A DNA stretch of 64,000 nt from Lytechinus variegatus (lineage: Eukaryota; Echinodermata; Echinoidea; Temnopleuroida; Toxopneustidae), in NCBI RefSeq assembly GCF_018143015.1, contig NC_054754.1:29277830-29341829 (forward strand), in the 5' to 3' direction. Of this stretch, positions 20,400 through 30,965 are shown piece by piece; the stretch's first letter is position 1; every line of letters starts with the position of its first letter. Below the pieces are notes generated by a model, which searched no databases, was not told the origin of the DNA, and saw only the letters and a program-made list of their open reading frames with translations. The position numbers were made by a program, and so were the translations under genes.

Positions 20400-21047
20400 A
20401 GGACAAATATCCGTTTGGGGTCAATATAAACAAAAAATTCAGCTCGCGATTCGCACTCGCATCATTTGGTTAGTGAAATACGCATGGTCTTCGTGAATTC
20501 TATACAAAAAAAGCCTTAAAATGCCCCTCTTCAGGTCTGAATTTCAATTTTTTCAGCCCGCGCTTCGCGCTCGCAATATTTGATTAGTGAGATGCGTATG
20601 TTAATCATGATTACAATGACTATACAATTGCTTCATGTGCTTAGATGTAATTCTAACAAAATCAGCAAGCACGTGGCACTTGCATTACATGGTGAGATAT
20701 GTATACTCTTAATGGATTCATAAAATATAGTCATTAAAATGTCCCTGTTTTGGGTCAATATATACAAAAATTTCAGCTCTCGCTCGCATTGTTTGTTTAG
20801 CGAGACACGTGTCATGATTACAAAAATTTGCTTATAATGTTCCTTTCAAGGTCTGAATAAAAAAATTACAGCTCGTGCTTCGCGCTTGCATTATTTGATT
20901 AGTGAGATACATATTCGTTAATGGCACTGTCCTTAAAATTATTCTATTAGGTCAGTGTACCTGGCAACAGCGCGCTTCGCGCGCTCACTAGGTGACTCAA
21001 TTTTTTTTCTGGTGCCCCCCCATGCCGTGACCCACGTTACGTCACTG
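20400..21047 (-). mobile_element. hAT-like element, partial, downstream of the TRIM-like gene
   Basis: On the minus strand it starts at 21047 with CAGTGACGTAACGTGGGTCA, then CGGCATGGGGGGGCACC and CACTGACCTAATAGAAT. It matches the left end of the element at 23568-24718. Units with GCTCGCGCTTCGCGCTCGC-type cores recur about every 110 bp (near 20885, 20775, 20560, 20455). The far end is lost near 20400, close to the SINE. Confidence 0.75.
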
Positions 21048-21152
21048 CTTTCAACAATGGGACACACATAATTATTTTGGGCAATAAAGGAATAAGTGTT
21101 TTAAAAGCAAAATTATCCACGGTCAACCAGTATTCCCTTCCCTTTTCCCCCA

Positions 21153-21158
21153 TTTATT
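21153..21158 (-). promoter_or_regulatory. poly(A) signal AATAAA close after the TRIM-like stop
   Basis: On the minus strand AATAAA lies 7 bases past the TGA, so if used the 3' UTR is only about 20-30 bases. Confidence 0.5.
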
Positions 21159-21165
21159 TATCTGT

Positions 21166-22908
21166 TCAGCGAAGATCGTTTACTCCAGGTGTTTCCTTGT
21201 AGACGATAAGGACGTTGCCATTCAGGACGACAACAGTTCCGGGAACAGGAACAACACATCTTGGATGATAGCGATAGAGGTATGATGTCGGAAACTCGAT
21301 GACCTTATCTCTTCTCATGTCACCGGCAGAGGACATGAGACTAACGTATCCCATGTATACATCATCCGATCTCTCACGGTATGTCACGTAGATCATGTCA
21401 TCCGGAGCAACATGAAAATTAATCCTTCTGCTCCAATCAGCGAGTGGGAACCTCATCTTGATTTCTCCCGTCGCTCGAAAGATTCTGCTAATGTCGGAGT
21501 TTCCAGAGCGAATGATGATATCCCCGTTGCTAAGTACCCCACATCCCATCATTGGATTGCAGTCGACCTCATCGATAGTTCGAAGGTGTGCTCCTGTCTG
21601 GGGGTCAATCACATGGATGTTGCTGGTATTGTGGCTAGCAGCGAGTAGTTTGCCCTTCCTGTCCACAGCTAGAAACGCAAAACGCGCTTCGTCATCAGGT
21701 ATAGCTAAAAACCTTAAAACATTCCCTTGTCTGTCACAGATCTTAAGGAGGCCTGCATTGTAATCACTGTATACGAAACCCTTGCCAGGAATGACAGCTA
21801 AATCCCAAATACCCCGACTCTTCTTGTCGCCCAGAAGCGTTTCCACAGATCTAGACTCTATGTTCACCGTGTACAGACCTGATCCATTTCCGTTCCGAAC
21901 GATCAATGTTTGCTCATCGATCGATCCGAGAAGAAACGGCTCTTGAATATCAGAAGACAATTTCACTGTCTTTTCTACCTCATAGGAAGCCATCTGTCCT
22001 GTCAAGGTACCGATTCTTTGTGTATCATCCACCCTCTTGAAGCTTAACTTCCTCGCAGCCTTTGAGATCGTATCCACGTGATCGTGGTCCAAACGGGGCA
22101 AGTTGTCCATACCCTTTTCGTGAAACTCTGCGATCTTCTCATGGAAGGATTTCCCATCGCAATCGACCACGATGGATTTTGCAAGTGCAGCTGCGCTCTC
22201 TAACTGATCTTTAGTGGCCTTAGCGGACACCTTGGCGTCTGAAGTCATCTTCTTGAGCTTGTCTGAAATAATGTTTAGCTCTGCCAGTACACTGTCTCTG
22301 TCTTTTACCAGTGTTTCGTGTTCGTTGTTGTATTCTTCATTCATTTCAGCAAGCTCCATTTCACGCTTTTCGTTGATCTGCCTGATTAGCTCTTCTGCCT
22401 CTGTGTTAATCCTGACTAGTTGAACATTTCTTCGCTCTTTCTGATCTTGTGACTTTGTCTGAAAAGTGACGGATATCGTAGCTCTGATGTCTTCGACGTG
22501 ATCATCTATCTTTTGCGAGCAGCATTCTACCTTGTTCAGAAAGCTCTGCATTTCGATCTGCTTTGCAGAAATCTTTTCAACATCCCTTTCCATAGCTTCT
22601 TTCTTTTCGGTGAAGAATTTCTCGATGTCTTGCATCCGGTGACCATGGTGAGAAGTCAATGCGCAAGTTGGACACACTGCCACTTTGCATTCAGAGCAGA
22701 GAAGTTCCACTTCTTTCCGCTCATGTTGCGGACACGGCCACTTAACAGATCTATGTGCTGCATCAGCCAGTATGGCACTGGCCAGATTGCGGGCACAAGT
22801 TGGGCATAAATGACGCTGTTCAACGACTTTGTACCCTTGAGTCTCATCTCCATCATCATTCCCACATTCATCGCATTTGAATCCAAGTGCATCGAAAAGG
22901 CCTGCCAT
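21166..22908 (-). CDS. TRIM-like protein: B-box, coiled coil, beta-propeller, no RING
   Basis: One uninterrupted frame of 580 residues without introns. The N-terminus holds a cysteine pair cluster (C12, C15, C35, C38) resembling a B-box 1. A typical B-box 2 zinc motif follows at 59-90 (CPQH, CSEC, CPTC, HHGH). A coiled coil covers about residues 100-245 (many E, K, Q; EELIRQINEKREMELAEMNE). From about 310 to 575 the sequence forms repeating beta strands that fit an NHL/WD-like propeller: LAVIPGKGFVYSDYNAG, FAFLAVDRKGKLLAASHNTS, HVIDPQTGAHLRTIDEV. TRIM proteins of this build act as scaffolds or, when a RING is present, as ubiquitin ligases. No RING is present, so ligase activity is doubtful. 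Sea urchins are known to have expanded TRIM-like gene sets, which fits. The ATG at 22908 is the first in frame and lies just before the cysteine cluster. The intronless form suggests retroposition or a naturally single-exon family. Confidence 0.8.
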   Translation of the reverse strand: MAGLFDALGFKCDECGNDDGDETQGYKVVEQRHLCPTCARNLASAILADAAHRSVKWPCPQHERKEVELLCSECKVAVCPTCALTSHHGHRMQDIEKFFTEKKEAMERDVEKISAKQIEMQSFLNKVECCSQKIDDHVEDIRATISVTFQTKSQDQKERRNVQLVRINTEAEELIRQINEKREMELAEMNEEYNNEHETLVKDRDSVLAELNIISDKLKKMTSDAKVSAKATKDQLESAAALAKSIVVDCDGKSFHEKIAEFHEKGMDNLPRLDHDHVDTISKAARKLSFKRVDDTQRIGTLTGQMASYEVEKTVKLSSDIQEPFLLGSIDEQTLIVRNGNGSGLYTVNIESRSVETLLGDKKSRGIWDLAVIPGKGFVYSDYNAGLLKICDRQGNVLRFLAIPDDEARFAFLAVDRKGKLLAASHNTSNIHVIDPQTGAHLRTIDEVDCNPMMGCGVLSNGDIIIRSGNSDISRIFRATGEIKMRFPLADWSRRINFHVAPDDMIYVTYRERSDDVYMGYVSLMSSAGDMRRDKVIEFPTSYLYRYHPRCVVPVPGTVVVLNGNVLIVYKETPGVNDLR

Positions 22909-23458
22909 GTTGATGTCTTGATGGTGGCTTTATCTCACTTCAGAACGAATATTCTCCTCCGTATCACGTCCCTCAAGCACAACTCCGTTTGGTTTCATAT
23001 GCTAAACTATGTCCTGCATCCCAAAGCAGTACGTGTTCAGAAGTTGAAATGCAGCGATGATCAAGCAGTGCATTTAGTGTAATGTAGTACTCAGAATTAA
23101 ATATTAAGTTTTTGTTAATATCTGCAACCCTTGTTGTAGTTTACTGGTAAACAGCAATCTCTACATGCTATACACGTCATGTGAATTCTGTATGATAATA
23201 ATTAACGTACATGATCGTTCTGCCCTCGATCTCAGTGATTTGCAGAACTTCGGACTTGCTTCCGGTTTCCCAAATGATTACATCCGACTGCCTTGTGGTT
23301 GTGTAAATAACACAGAAAGCCAGTACAATGCAGAGTGTTAGTCTGCATACACAGACCCTAGCTTATTGAAACTTTTATCAACAAGTGTGTCTCCATGCAA
23401 AGACTAGCACATCGCAAAGCTTGCTAAGCGAGAAGGCCTTCAGTAAAGGCATGAGTAG
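22909..23458. other. upstream region of the TRIM-like gene
   Basis: Between the start codon and the first transposon end lie about 550 bp without recognisable repeats. Promoter and 5' UTR of the minus-strand gene must lie here or beyond. No TATA box is obvious. Confidence 0.35.
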
Positions 23459-25132
23459 CACTGGCGTAAATCCGTGTTGATGGGTGGGGGGGGATGATTG
23501 AAATATTTTGGCATTTTTTTGGCAATCATGTTTTTAGATATATAAGGAATTGTCATTGATATGTCCACAGTGGCGTACCGTGGGTCACGGCATTGTGGGG
23601 GCACCAGCAAAATTTTAAAATCACTGGGTGAGCGCGTGAAGCGCGCTCATTTGCCAGTTATACTGACCTAATAGAGACATTTTAAGGACAATGTCATTAA
23701 ACAGATATGTATCTCACTGATCAAATAATGCGAGTGCGAAGCGCGAGCTGAATTTTTTTGTATTCACACCTAAAAAGGGACATTATAATCAAATTTGTGT
23801 AATCATGATAGGTACCTGTCTCGCTAAACAATGCGAGCGCGAAGCGCGAGCTGAAATTTTCGTATATTTTGACCCCAAACAGCGAGATTTTAAGGAACAT
23901 ATTTTAGGAATCCATTAGGAATATTCATATCTCACCATAGTCACCTAATGTGAGTGCCAAGCGCTTGCTGATTTTATTAGAATTACATCTGAACACATGA
24001 AACACTTTTTGTAGTCATTGCAATCATGATTATCATACAAATTTCACTACTAATCAAATATTGCAAGCGCAAAGCGCGGCCTGAAAATTTAGATAATTCA
24101 GACCTGAAATGGGGCATTCTAAGATTTCTTTGTAGGAATTATAACTAGGACCATACGTATTTCATTAACCAAATGATGCGAGCGCGAAGTGCGAGCTGAA
24201 AATTTTTGATATTCAGATCAGAAGAAGGGACATTTTAAGGACTGATTTTAGGAATTCATGAAGAGCAGACATATCTCACCAATCCACTAATGCGAACGTA
24301 ATCACGGACGGGAAATGTTTTATATCTACGAAGACCTAACCATGGGGCAATCACTTTTTGAGTCATGTGAAAAAAGCATATGTCACTACATAAAACAATG
24401 ATAACTCAAGTGCTAGGAAATATATTTGGTTTAAATTGACTTGAAAACGGGATATTTTAGTACAACAGGATTATATATCTCGTTAAACAGAAAATGTGAG
24501 CACCGAGAACAATGAAGACGCAGGCCCTGGGCAAATTATGTATTATAAAGCTATGATAAAAATGTTTCGTATGTTATGTAACATAACACAATTATAATAA
24601 TGAATAATATTTTCTTCTTTCCCACGACGTTTCTCTTCCTTTCTCCTTTTCCCCTTTTCCTCGGTTTTTTTTTGTCAGCAGATGTGCCCCTATGCCCCCC
24701 CCCGTAGTTACGCCACTGTATGTCCATATGGCAAATACCCTTCCAATATCATTATCTTTTTACCCCATGATGGTTTAATGGTTTTATTAGAGATTACATT
24801 AAAAAAAAATTGACATTCCATCTTAATCCCTTCCCAAAGACCCAAACATTGATGAATTGGGGAAAACGGGGGTTTCTCTTCAATGTTATAAAAAGGACAT
24901 AAGTATTTCGTTTGGAAATGGTGAACTGGCTCTTTATTTGCATTTTATGATTCAATAATATTATTTTGTTAAGCGGTATTTTAGCAAGAATTTTCACCAA
25001 TAAAACAATTATCTCTTGTGATTTTTTTTTCATTTCTTCGTAAAAAGTGGGGATGTTTGTGCAGGCCACCCCCCCCCTCCCCTCCTCGAAAGGGGGGATA
25101 TATTCCCCCATCCACCCGGATTTACGCCAGTG
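23459..25132. mobile_element. hAT-like element (outer), split by a younger insertion
   Basis: Ends CACTGGCGTAAATCCGTGTT on the left and, on the minus strand, CACTGGCGTAAATCCGGGTG on the right. Flanking 8-mers are ATGAGTAG (23451-23458) and ATGATTAG (25133-25140), a target duplication with one later change. An inner element occupies 23568-24718. Without it the outer one is about 515 bp. No transposase frame. Confidence 0.85.
23568..24718. mobile_element. hAT-like element (inner) with perfect 8-bp target duplication
   Basis: Ends CAGTGGCGTACCGTGGGTCA and, on the minus strand, CAGTGGCGTAACTACGGGGG. TATGTCCA stands on both sides (23560-23567, 24719-24726). At least seven degenerate internal units follow each other at about 23727, 23831, 23947, 24059, 24175, 24288, 24397 and 24491, spaced 94-116 bp. 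The best preserved cores read GCGAGCGCGAAGCGCGAGCTG. No reading frame of note. Confidence 0.9.
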
Positions 25133-25302
25133 ATGATTAGGCTGCACATTCAGACCCGTAACTCGAGTGAAGGGTGTGCCAGAAGGGGGGGGGGCAATAA
25201 GAGTTGACCGCCCTTTGAAATTCAAGTGATCATATACATGTATATACATGTAAGAAAACATAAACTGAGTGCAACAAAAAATACTGGGAAGAGGGAGCTT
25301 AA

Positions 25303-25878
25303 ACGACAAGTCCACCCAACAACAGTTGATTCGATTAAAAAGAGAAAATTCAAACAAGCATAACACTGAAACTTTCATCGAAATCGGATGTAAAATAACA
25401 AATTTATGGCATTTTAAATTTTTGCTTAGTTTCACAAAACAGTTATATGAACATCCTGGTCGATATGCAAATGAGGAGACTGATGATGTCATCACTCACT
25501 ATTTCTTTTGCATTTTATGACATGAAATATGAAATATTCTCATTTTTTCCTTATTGTCAACTGAAACAACGATCAATTCCTCTCTGAACATGTGGAGTTT
25601 TAGCATTGTTTAATCTTATACAGTTATATGGTTCAGTCAAGTTGGTCCTTATTGTCAAATCTGTAAAAAATGAAATATTGTATAATTCAAACAATAAAAT
25701 ACAAAAGATAATCGACTGTCTCATTGGCATGTCCTTGCATATAACTTTTTTCTGAAAAATAAGCGAAACTTTAAAATGTCATAATTTTTTTTATTTCACA
25801 TCCGATTTTGATTAAAATTTCAGCGCTTTGCTAGTTTTGCTATTTTTGCTATTTATTCAAATCAATAATTTTATGTTT
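25303..25878. mobile_element. TTAA-type palindromic MITE
   Basis: Starts at TTAA (25299-25302) with ACGACAAGTCCACCCAACAA. The arms carry AACACTGAAACTTTCATCGA, ATGCAAATGAGGAGACTGAT and their inverted partners near 25735-25830. The right end is degraded; the border is approximate. Confidence 0.75.
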
Positions 25879-25879
25879 A

Positions 25880-26367
25880 AGAATAAATTCATATTCTAGA
25901 ACAATCATGTTTGGTTATTCATATACTGTAGTTATCGGCAAGATATGTAATGGATCGAAGCTGATGCAAGTGTAATTGTAATCGAGAGTAAGGGAAGTGC
26001 AAGAGTGGTGTGTTTGCTTCTAAAAATATCTCTAACAAATACTGTGAAAAGTAAAAGTTATCTATCGTGATAATTACCAGTCAGTCAAAAGAGTAGGGCA
26101 CTAATTACGGGCCATACACCGACCTTCGGACTTGAGCGTTAAAGTGATGAATAGCATTGGAGACAAAATGATTGTCTCAAACGTATTTTTAGTGTGCATG
26201 GTATACGTAGACGAATGCCTGAACAGTTGAAAGTAAACTTCATAGAGTAGGTGGGTGGAGTCCTAATCTGTGATCTGTTTTAATTTAGCAGCGACTCTCT
26301 CTAGGTAGAGGTCATCAAGGGAAGGTAAGTCTAACCCTAATAAGCATTGTAATTTTTTGTGGGTTGA
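25880..26367. other. intergenic, no gene seen
   Basis: About 490 bp of AT-rich sequence without recognisable repeat ends or coding segments. Confidence 0.5.
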
Positions 26368-26375
26368 TTTAACTT

Positions 26376-27842
26376 CAATGGCGTAGTAGCCAAGGGGGGG
26401 GGGGGCACGTGCCCTCCCTGTGTGCCCCCCCCCCAGGTGCCCCCCCCCAGAAAAAAATTGGCTGAGAAAAAAAGGGAGAAAGAAGAAAAGAAAAAGGAAA
26501 AGAAGAAAAAAGAAGAGAAAATAAGAGGAGGAAGACGAATGAATAAAATAATTTGAGGGGAAGACTAGCAAAAAAAAACCTGTTATCTTGATTATTATAC
26601 ATAAGTTTCTTTGTTTTATTGATTATAATTATATCAAGATGTATGTAACAAAACTATTGTAAATGTAAATGATTGTTGGAAATGGAAATAAATGAAATGA
26701 AAAAAAAACGTTACTATATAAAATTTTTGCTTGCGCTTCGCGCCAGAATTGCCTGTTCGATGAGATTCATATCTTGCTCAATAGGCTGATATGGAGCAAG
26801 TTTTGAAGTCAATATACAAAACATATTTTAGCTCGGATATCGAGCTTTCATTATTTTTTTCATTTACAAATTTAAGTGCTCTGTAAAATGTCCGTTTTAT
26901 GGTCTACATATCAGTATTTTAAGCTCACGCTGCGTTGTCACATTGTTTGATTTGCCAAGTTCATATTGTCTACGTGTATTCCATGATGTTCCATTAAACA
27001 AATGTATTCAGAATGCCCAGATTCTAGGTCTAAATCTAAAACATGCGCGATAATTTAGACTGCATGTTGTTTATTCAAAGTGTACTTAAATTATCAAGTT
27101 TCACATCAGAATATCAATAATTGTCTGCTCACGCTTCACGATCGCATTATTAATGATACCCAATTAACTATATCCTATTAATGATTTACAAAATATGAAT
27201 AGAGTGTCCTGCTTTTAGGTCTAAAATCTCAATTTTCTTCCTCTCGCGCTTCGCGCTCGCATCAACTGTTTAGTTACATACCAATCCGATTTATTAATAC
27301 AAAAAGTGCTTAGAATGACAATTTTTTAAGTCGGAATGCCAAAAGAAAATTTGCTCGCGCTTCGCGCTCCCATTATTGAAATATATACCGTCTTCGTGGG
27401 TAACTGTAAGCAGTCCTTAACAGGTCCCATTTAGATAATCCTAGAACAGTTAATACAAATTTCTGGCGTTCGCAGTAACCATCTAGTTACGAATCTTGGT
27501 CAGGATCACACATAACATTGCCCAGAATATTAAATTTTCGGGACAAAGTACATGAAAGTAAAAAAAAATCGCTCGCGTTTCGCGCTCGCACTTTTTTATA
27601 AGGCTTATGAGATTATTTCATGTTTATGTTGTTTTATAAGAATAAAACAAAGAAGTGACTGATCGGGGAAAATATAGGTGAAGATAATTTCGGGCCCCGT
27701 CCCCTATTGACGAAAGTCGGATCCGCCCTTTTGACACATACACACACATCGGAAAAAATGGCCGGTGCCCCTCCCCCCTGAAAAAGCAAGGACCCCCCCA
27801 GTGCCCCCCCCCCCCAGGAAAAAAATCCTAGCTACGCCACTG
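26376..27842. mobile_element. hAT-like element, 1.47 kb, perfect 8-bp target duplication
   Basis: Ends CAATGGCGTAGTAGCCAAGG and, on the minus strand, CAGTGGCGTAGCTAGGATTT. TTTAACTT flanks both sides (26368-26375, 27843-27850). Internal units with GCTCGCGCTTCGCGCTCGC-type cores recur about every 110 bp (26730, 26840, 26925, 27125, 27243, 27352, 27467, 27570). It is the same family as 42668-44037, in opposite orientation. Non-autonomous. Confidence 0.9.
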
Positions 27843-27850
27843 TTTAACTT

Positions 27851-28160
27851 CTACAAGTCGCATTTAATTGCTGCATTGGCAAAATAACACTCAATATACA
27901 TCAGAACAATCTGGATTATGGACTTCAAGTTGTAGAAAAGAAGAACAATGATTCTGTCTTCCACATGAAGCTTTTTCCAGGATCTTACAAAATAAAGCTT
28001 TTGATTTGCTTTTTTCTGCAGTGTATCAGTTTTAGTGAATTACATATTATGGTCATACCCAAGTATTTGTATTCTGTGACATGTTCTACTTCTTCAACGT
28101 GAACTGTATAACGGCCTTATGGTAGTAGACCTTCGTCTGAAGTCAACAATCAACTCTTTA
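27851..28160. other. intergenic, no gene seen
   Basis: About 300 bp without recognisable features. Confidence 0.5.
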
Positions 28161-28161
28161 G

Positions 28162-29295
28162 AGGACAAGTTCACCCCAACAAAAAGTTGATTTTAATAAA
28201 AAGACAATAATCCAACTAGCATTACACTGAAAATTTCATCAAAATTGGATGTAAAATAAGAAAGTTATGACATTTTAACCCTAAATCTCAAGGGGTATTT
28301 TGATTCTTGTCATTACGCAGTTGCATTGGTAAATTTCACTAAATTCTTACATTTTTATTTTAATTATGCTAATTTATTCATGAAATCATACTTTTTGCTC
28401 TGATTCACTAAATAAAGCTCCTAGAATGCTATTTTTGGTGCAAATATTCTTTATAGCATTCCTAATAATTGTGAATGAAAAAAATTCTGGTACCATACAA
28501 GACCAATTTCTTATGTATTTTATTGTTTTTTATTTCTTATGTATTTCTTTGTTTTTTACTTTTCTTTTTTTATTGTTTTTTCGATGGAAATCGTTCTAGA
28601 CTTAATTCTGACCATATACAAGGCAAAATTAATTAAGTTTAATCAATAAAAGTAGAAATAAGAATACATTTATGAATTTTGGCTAAATACACAATTTGCA
28701 CTGGATTTGTACATGAAATCACGTTTATGAGCAATTTTGGGTCTGCTTCTGCTACCTGGGCGTCACAAATTTGGTCAAAAAAATTGCGCGAGACTTGAAA
28801 GTAAAAAGTCAGTGAGCGGCGAGGTCAAAAAAAATTGAGAACTAGGGTTAAAGTTTCACTCAGTTTCACAAAACAGTTATATTCACATCCTGGTCGGTAT
28901 GCAAATGAGGGAACTGATGACATCACTCACTTACTTCTTTTATATTTTTGATATGAAAATTTTTCTCTCCCCCTTGTCATGCGACATTGAGATTTATTCC
29001 TCCCTGAATATGTGGAATTAACATTAACATTATGTGGTCATGTTCAGTCAATTTTTACATTGTCAATTCTGTAAGAATTAAAATATTGTATAATTCAAAA
29101 CAACAGAAAACAAAAGAAATAGTGAGTGATGGACATCATCGACTCTCGCATTTGCATATTACTTAGTTGTGCATATAACTGTTTTGAGAAAAATAAGCAA
29201 AATTTTTGTTTGCTTATGTCATGACTTTCTTATTTTACAACCGATTTCGATGAAATTTTCAACGTTATGCTTGTTGGATTTTTCTCTATTGGCAT
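28162..29295. mobile_element. TTAA-type palindromic MITE, interrupted
   Basis: Left arm starts AGGACAAGTTCACCCCAACA. The matching right arm ends near 29295 (GATGAAATTTTCAACGTTAT, GCTTGTTGGATTTTTCTC). A second TTAA element is inserted at 28279-28847, so this copy is older. Internal landmarks: ATGCAAATGAGGGAACTGAT and CACTCACTTACTTC. Confidence 0.75.
28279..28847. mobile_element. nested TTAA-flanked element
   Basis: Ends CCCTAAATCTCAA and, on the minus strand, CCCTAGTTCTCAA, each directly against TTAA (28275-28278, 28848-28851). It splits the phrase CATTTTAA|AGTTTCAC of the host MITE. It differs in sequence from its host. Length 569 bp, no reading frame. Confidence 0.8.
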
Positions 29296-29885
29296 ACATA
29301 TTTCTCATGGAAATGTGTTATGTTCATTCATATTTTTCATTCTTTCATTTGATTGATGCTTTGTTTTTTTTCTCACCTCCCTGCCACCCCTATCTCTCTC
29401 TGACTCGCCCGTCTCATTATATCCCTCCTCCTTTTCTTTCTTTTTTTTCAGCTTGACATGAATCCAGACTTTCCGGAGTTATTATACAAGAAACTGAATG
29501 CTTTGGAGGAAAGCTTTAGAAATAGGTTTTCAAATGGTCCTCAAACTAAAGTCTCCATGTCATGACCTTGCAACTAATCAAGATAATAGTATTATTCAAT
29601 TTAAAATCATTGACAAGCTTGGAAAGTAATTCTATAAAATATTAAGTATTAAGTAACAAGAATCATTCCATGACTATTTTCAGGGAGAAATTAAGATTAA
29701 ATTGAACCTTTCCTTTGAAGTTTTCTTGCAGTTTTGGATGACAACATTATGTAAACACTGGCCAATTTTTTTATAATGATAATCATAATGAGAGGGATTT
29801 TAATGATTTTAGGACAGGGTAAAGTATTATGTATTCTTATAGGTTCACAGCAGGGTCCTGTTTTATTAACTCTTGTTATACCCCA
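29296..29885. other. intergenic, no gene seen
   Basis: A T/C-rich stretch near 29360-29450 followed by AT-rich sequence. No coding signs beyond chance frames. Confidence 0.45.
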
Positions 29886-30031
29886 GGGGCCCGTTGCAGA
29901 AAGAGTTGCAATCAATCGCAACTCTAAAAATCATGCGCAACTTGATTTTCAACCAATCAACATCGTGCATTCGGGACTTGCGGTTGATTTTTGACTTGCG
30001 TTTAAACGCAACTCTTTCTGCAACGGACCCC
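29886..30031. mobile_element. short MITE, GGGGCCCGTTGCAG ends
   Basis: Inverted ends GGGGCCCGTTGCAGAAAG and, on the minus strand, GGGGTCCGTTGCAGAAAG. It is 146 bp with further internal inverted pairing (GAGTTGC.A.T and GCAACTC). Confidence 0.8.
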
Positions 30032-30032
30032 A

Positions 30033-30317
30033 GGGCCCCGTCTTCATAGAGTTATGATTGATTGGATCAATCGTAACTCTATGGAAATCAATTTATACCA
30101 TAATTTTTCTCCAATAACTTTGCACAATGTCCTTTGTAAACCAAGCGAAGTGCAGTAAATTTTCAAGAAGAAAACAATGAATGCATGAATATACCTCATA
30201 GAATCATAGAATCATAGAAATTATTTTGTACAAACATGCATAGTAGATGTTGACGTCGCTGGCCGTCCATAGTTGTGATTGATCAGATCAATTGAAAATC
30301 TTTGTAAGACGGGGCCC
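30033..30317. mobile_element. short MITE, GGGCCCCGTCTT ends, copy 1
   Basis: Ends GGGCCCCGTCTTCATAGAGT and, on the minus strand, GGGCCCCGTCTTACAAAGAT. The inner part (GACGTCGCTGGCCGTCCATA, ATGCATAGTAGATGTTG) recurs reversed at 49680-49935. Confidence 0.8.
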
Positions 30318-30660
30318 AGTAATAGCAAACGCTCAATTTCTATCGAGTGATTCCAGTATAACTGTTACTGTCAATTTTAATAAAACAAGTTTAATGAGAA
30401 CGGGTCTCAGGACGATGCTAGAAAAGTGTGCTTCTCAGTATTCAGTGATGTTCCACTCAACTGCATTTTTATTCCCATGCAGTGAGCATTATGCAATGGA
30501 ACAAAGTACTTTGGTGCTTGTCATTCTATGTTCAAATAACACTACCCTAAATGAAATTGACTTTTGATTTCATTCCATTCATGTTTTCATACAAGAAGTA
30601 GGAGAGTTAAGTTTGTAAGATCAATATTTGGATTCATTGGATTCAGCCAAAAACTTTAGG
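30318..30660. other. intergenic, no gene seen
   Basis: A 91-residue chance frame crosses it, without similarity to anything recognised. Confidence 0.4.
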
Positions 30661-30915
30661 GGGTGTCCACCTGAAATTTTGGGATGGACACAGGTAAAAA
30701 ATTTGACAAGCGCCCCCCAAGAAGGTTATCAACCTAAATTTTAGGAGTGACTAACCAAAAAATTTTGACAAGCAAAAAAAAAAAAGAAAAAAAAAAAGGT
30801 CATCAACCTAACTTTTAGGGGGGATAACACACATTTCGGGGGACGCTGAAAAAAATTGACAAGCAAAAAAAAAAGGTTATCAAATAAAAATTTAAGGGGG
30901 GGACACATCCCCCCT

Positions 30916-30952
<37 letters not shown>

Positions 30953-30965
30953 CTTCCGCCGCCTA
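30661..30965. repeat. decayed transposon end with tandem TTGACAAGC blocks and a 34-bp poly-C run
   Basis: Three blocks with TTGACAAGC(A/G) followed by A- or C-runs and GGTTATCAACCTAA.TTTTAG. Then a hairpin of G- and C-runs and 34 consecutive C (30918-30951). The edge reads TAGGCGGCGGAAGCGGGG on the minus strand, like a hAT-type end. Confidence 0.55.

Noticed and set aside
24794-25495. Minus-strand open frame of 233 residues
   Set aside because: Crosses two unrelated transposon borders and a G-run; no recognisable domain or codon pattern.
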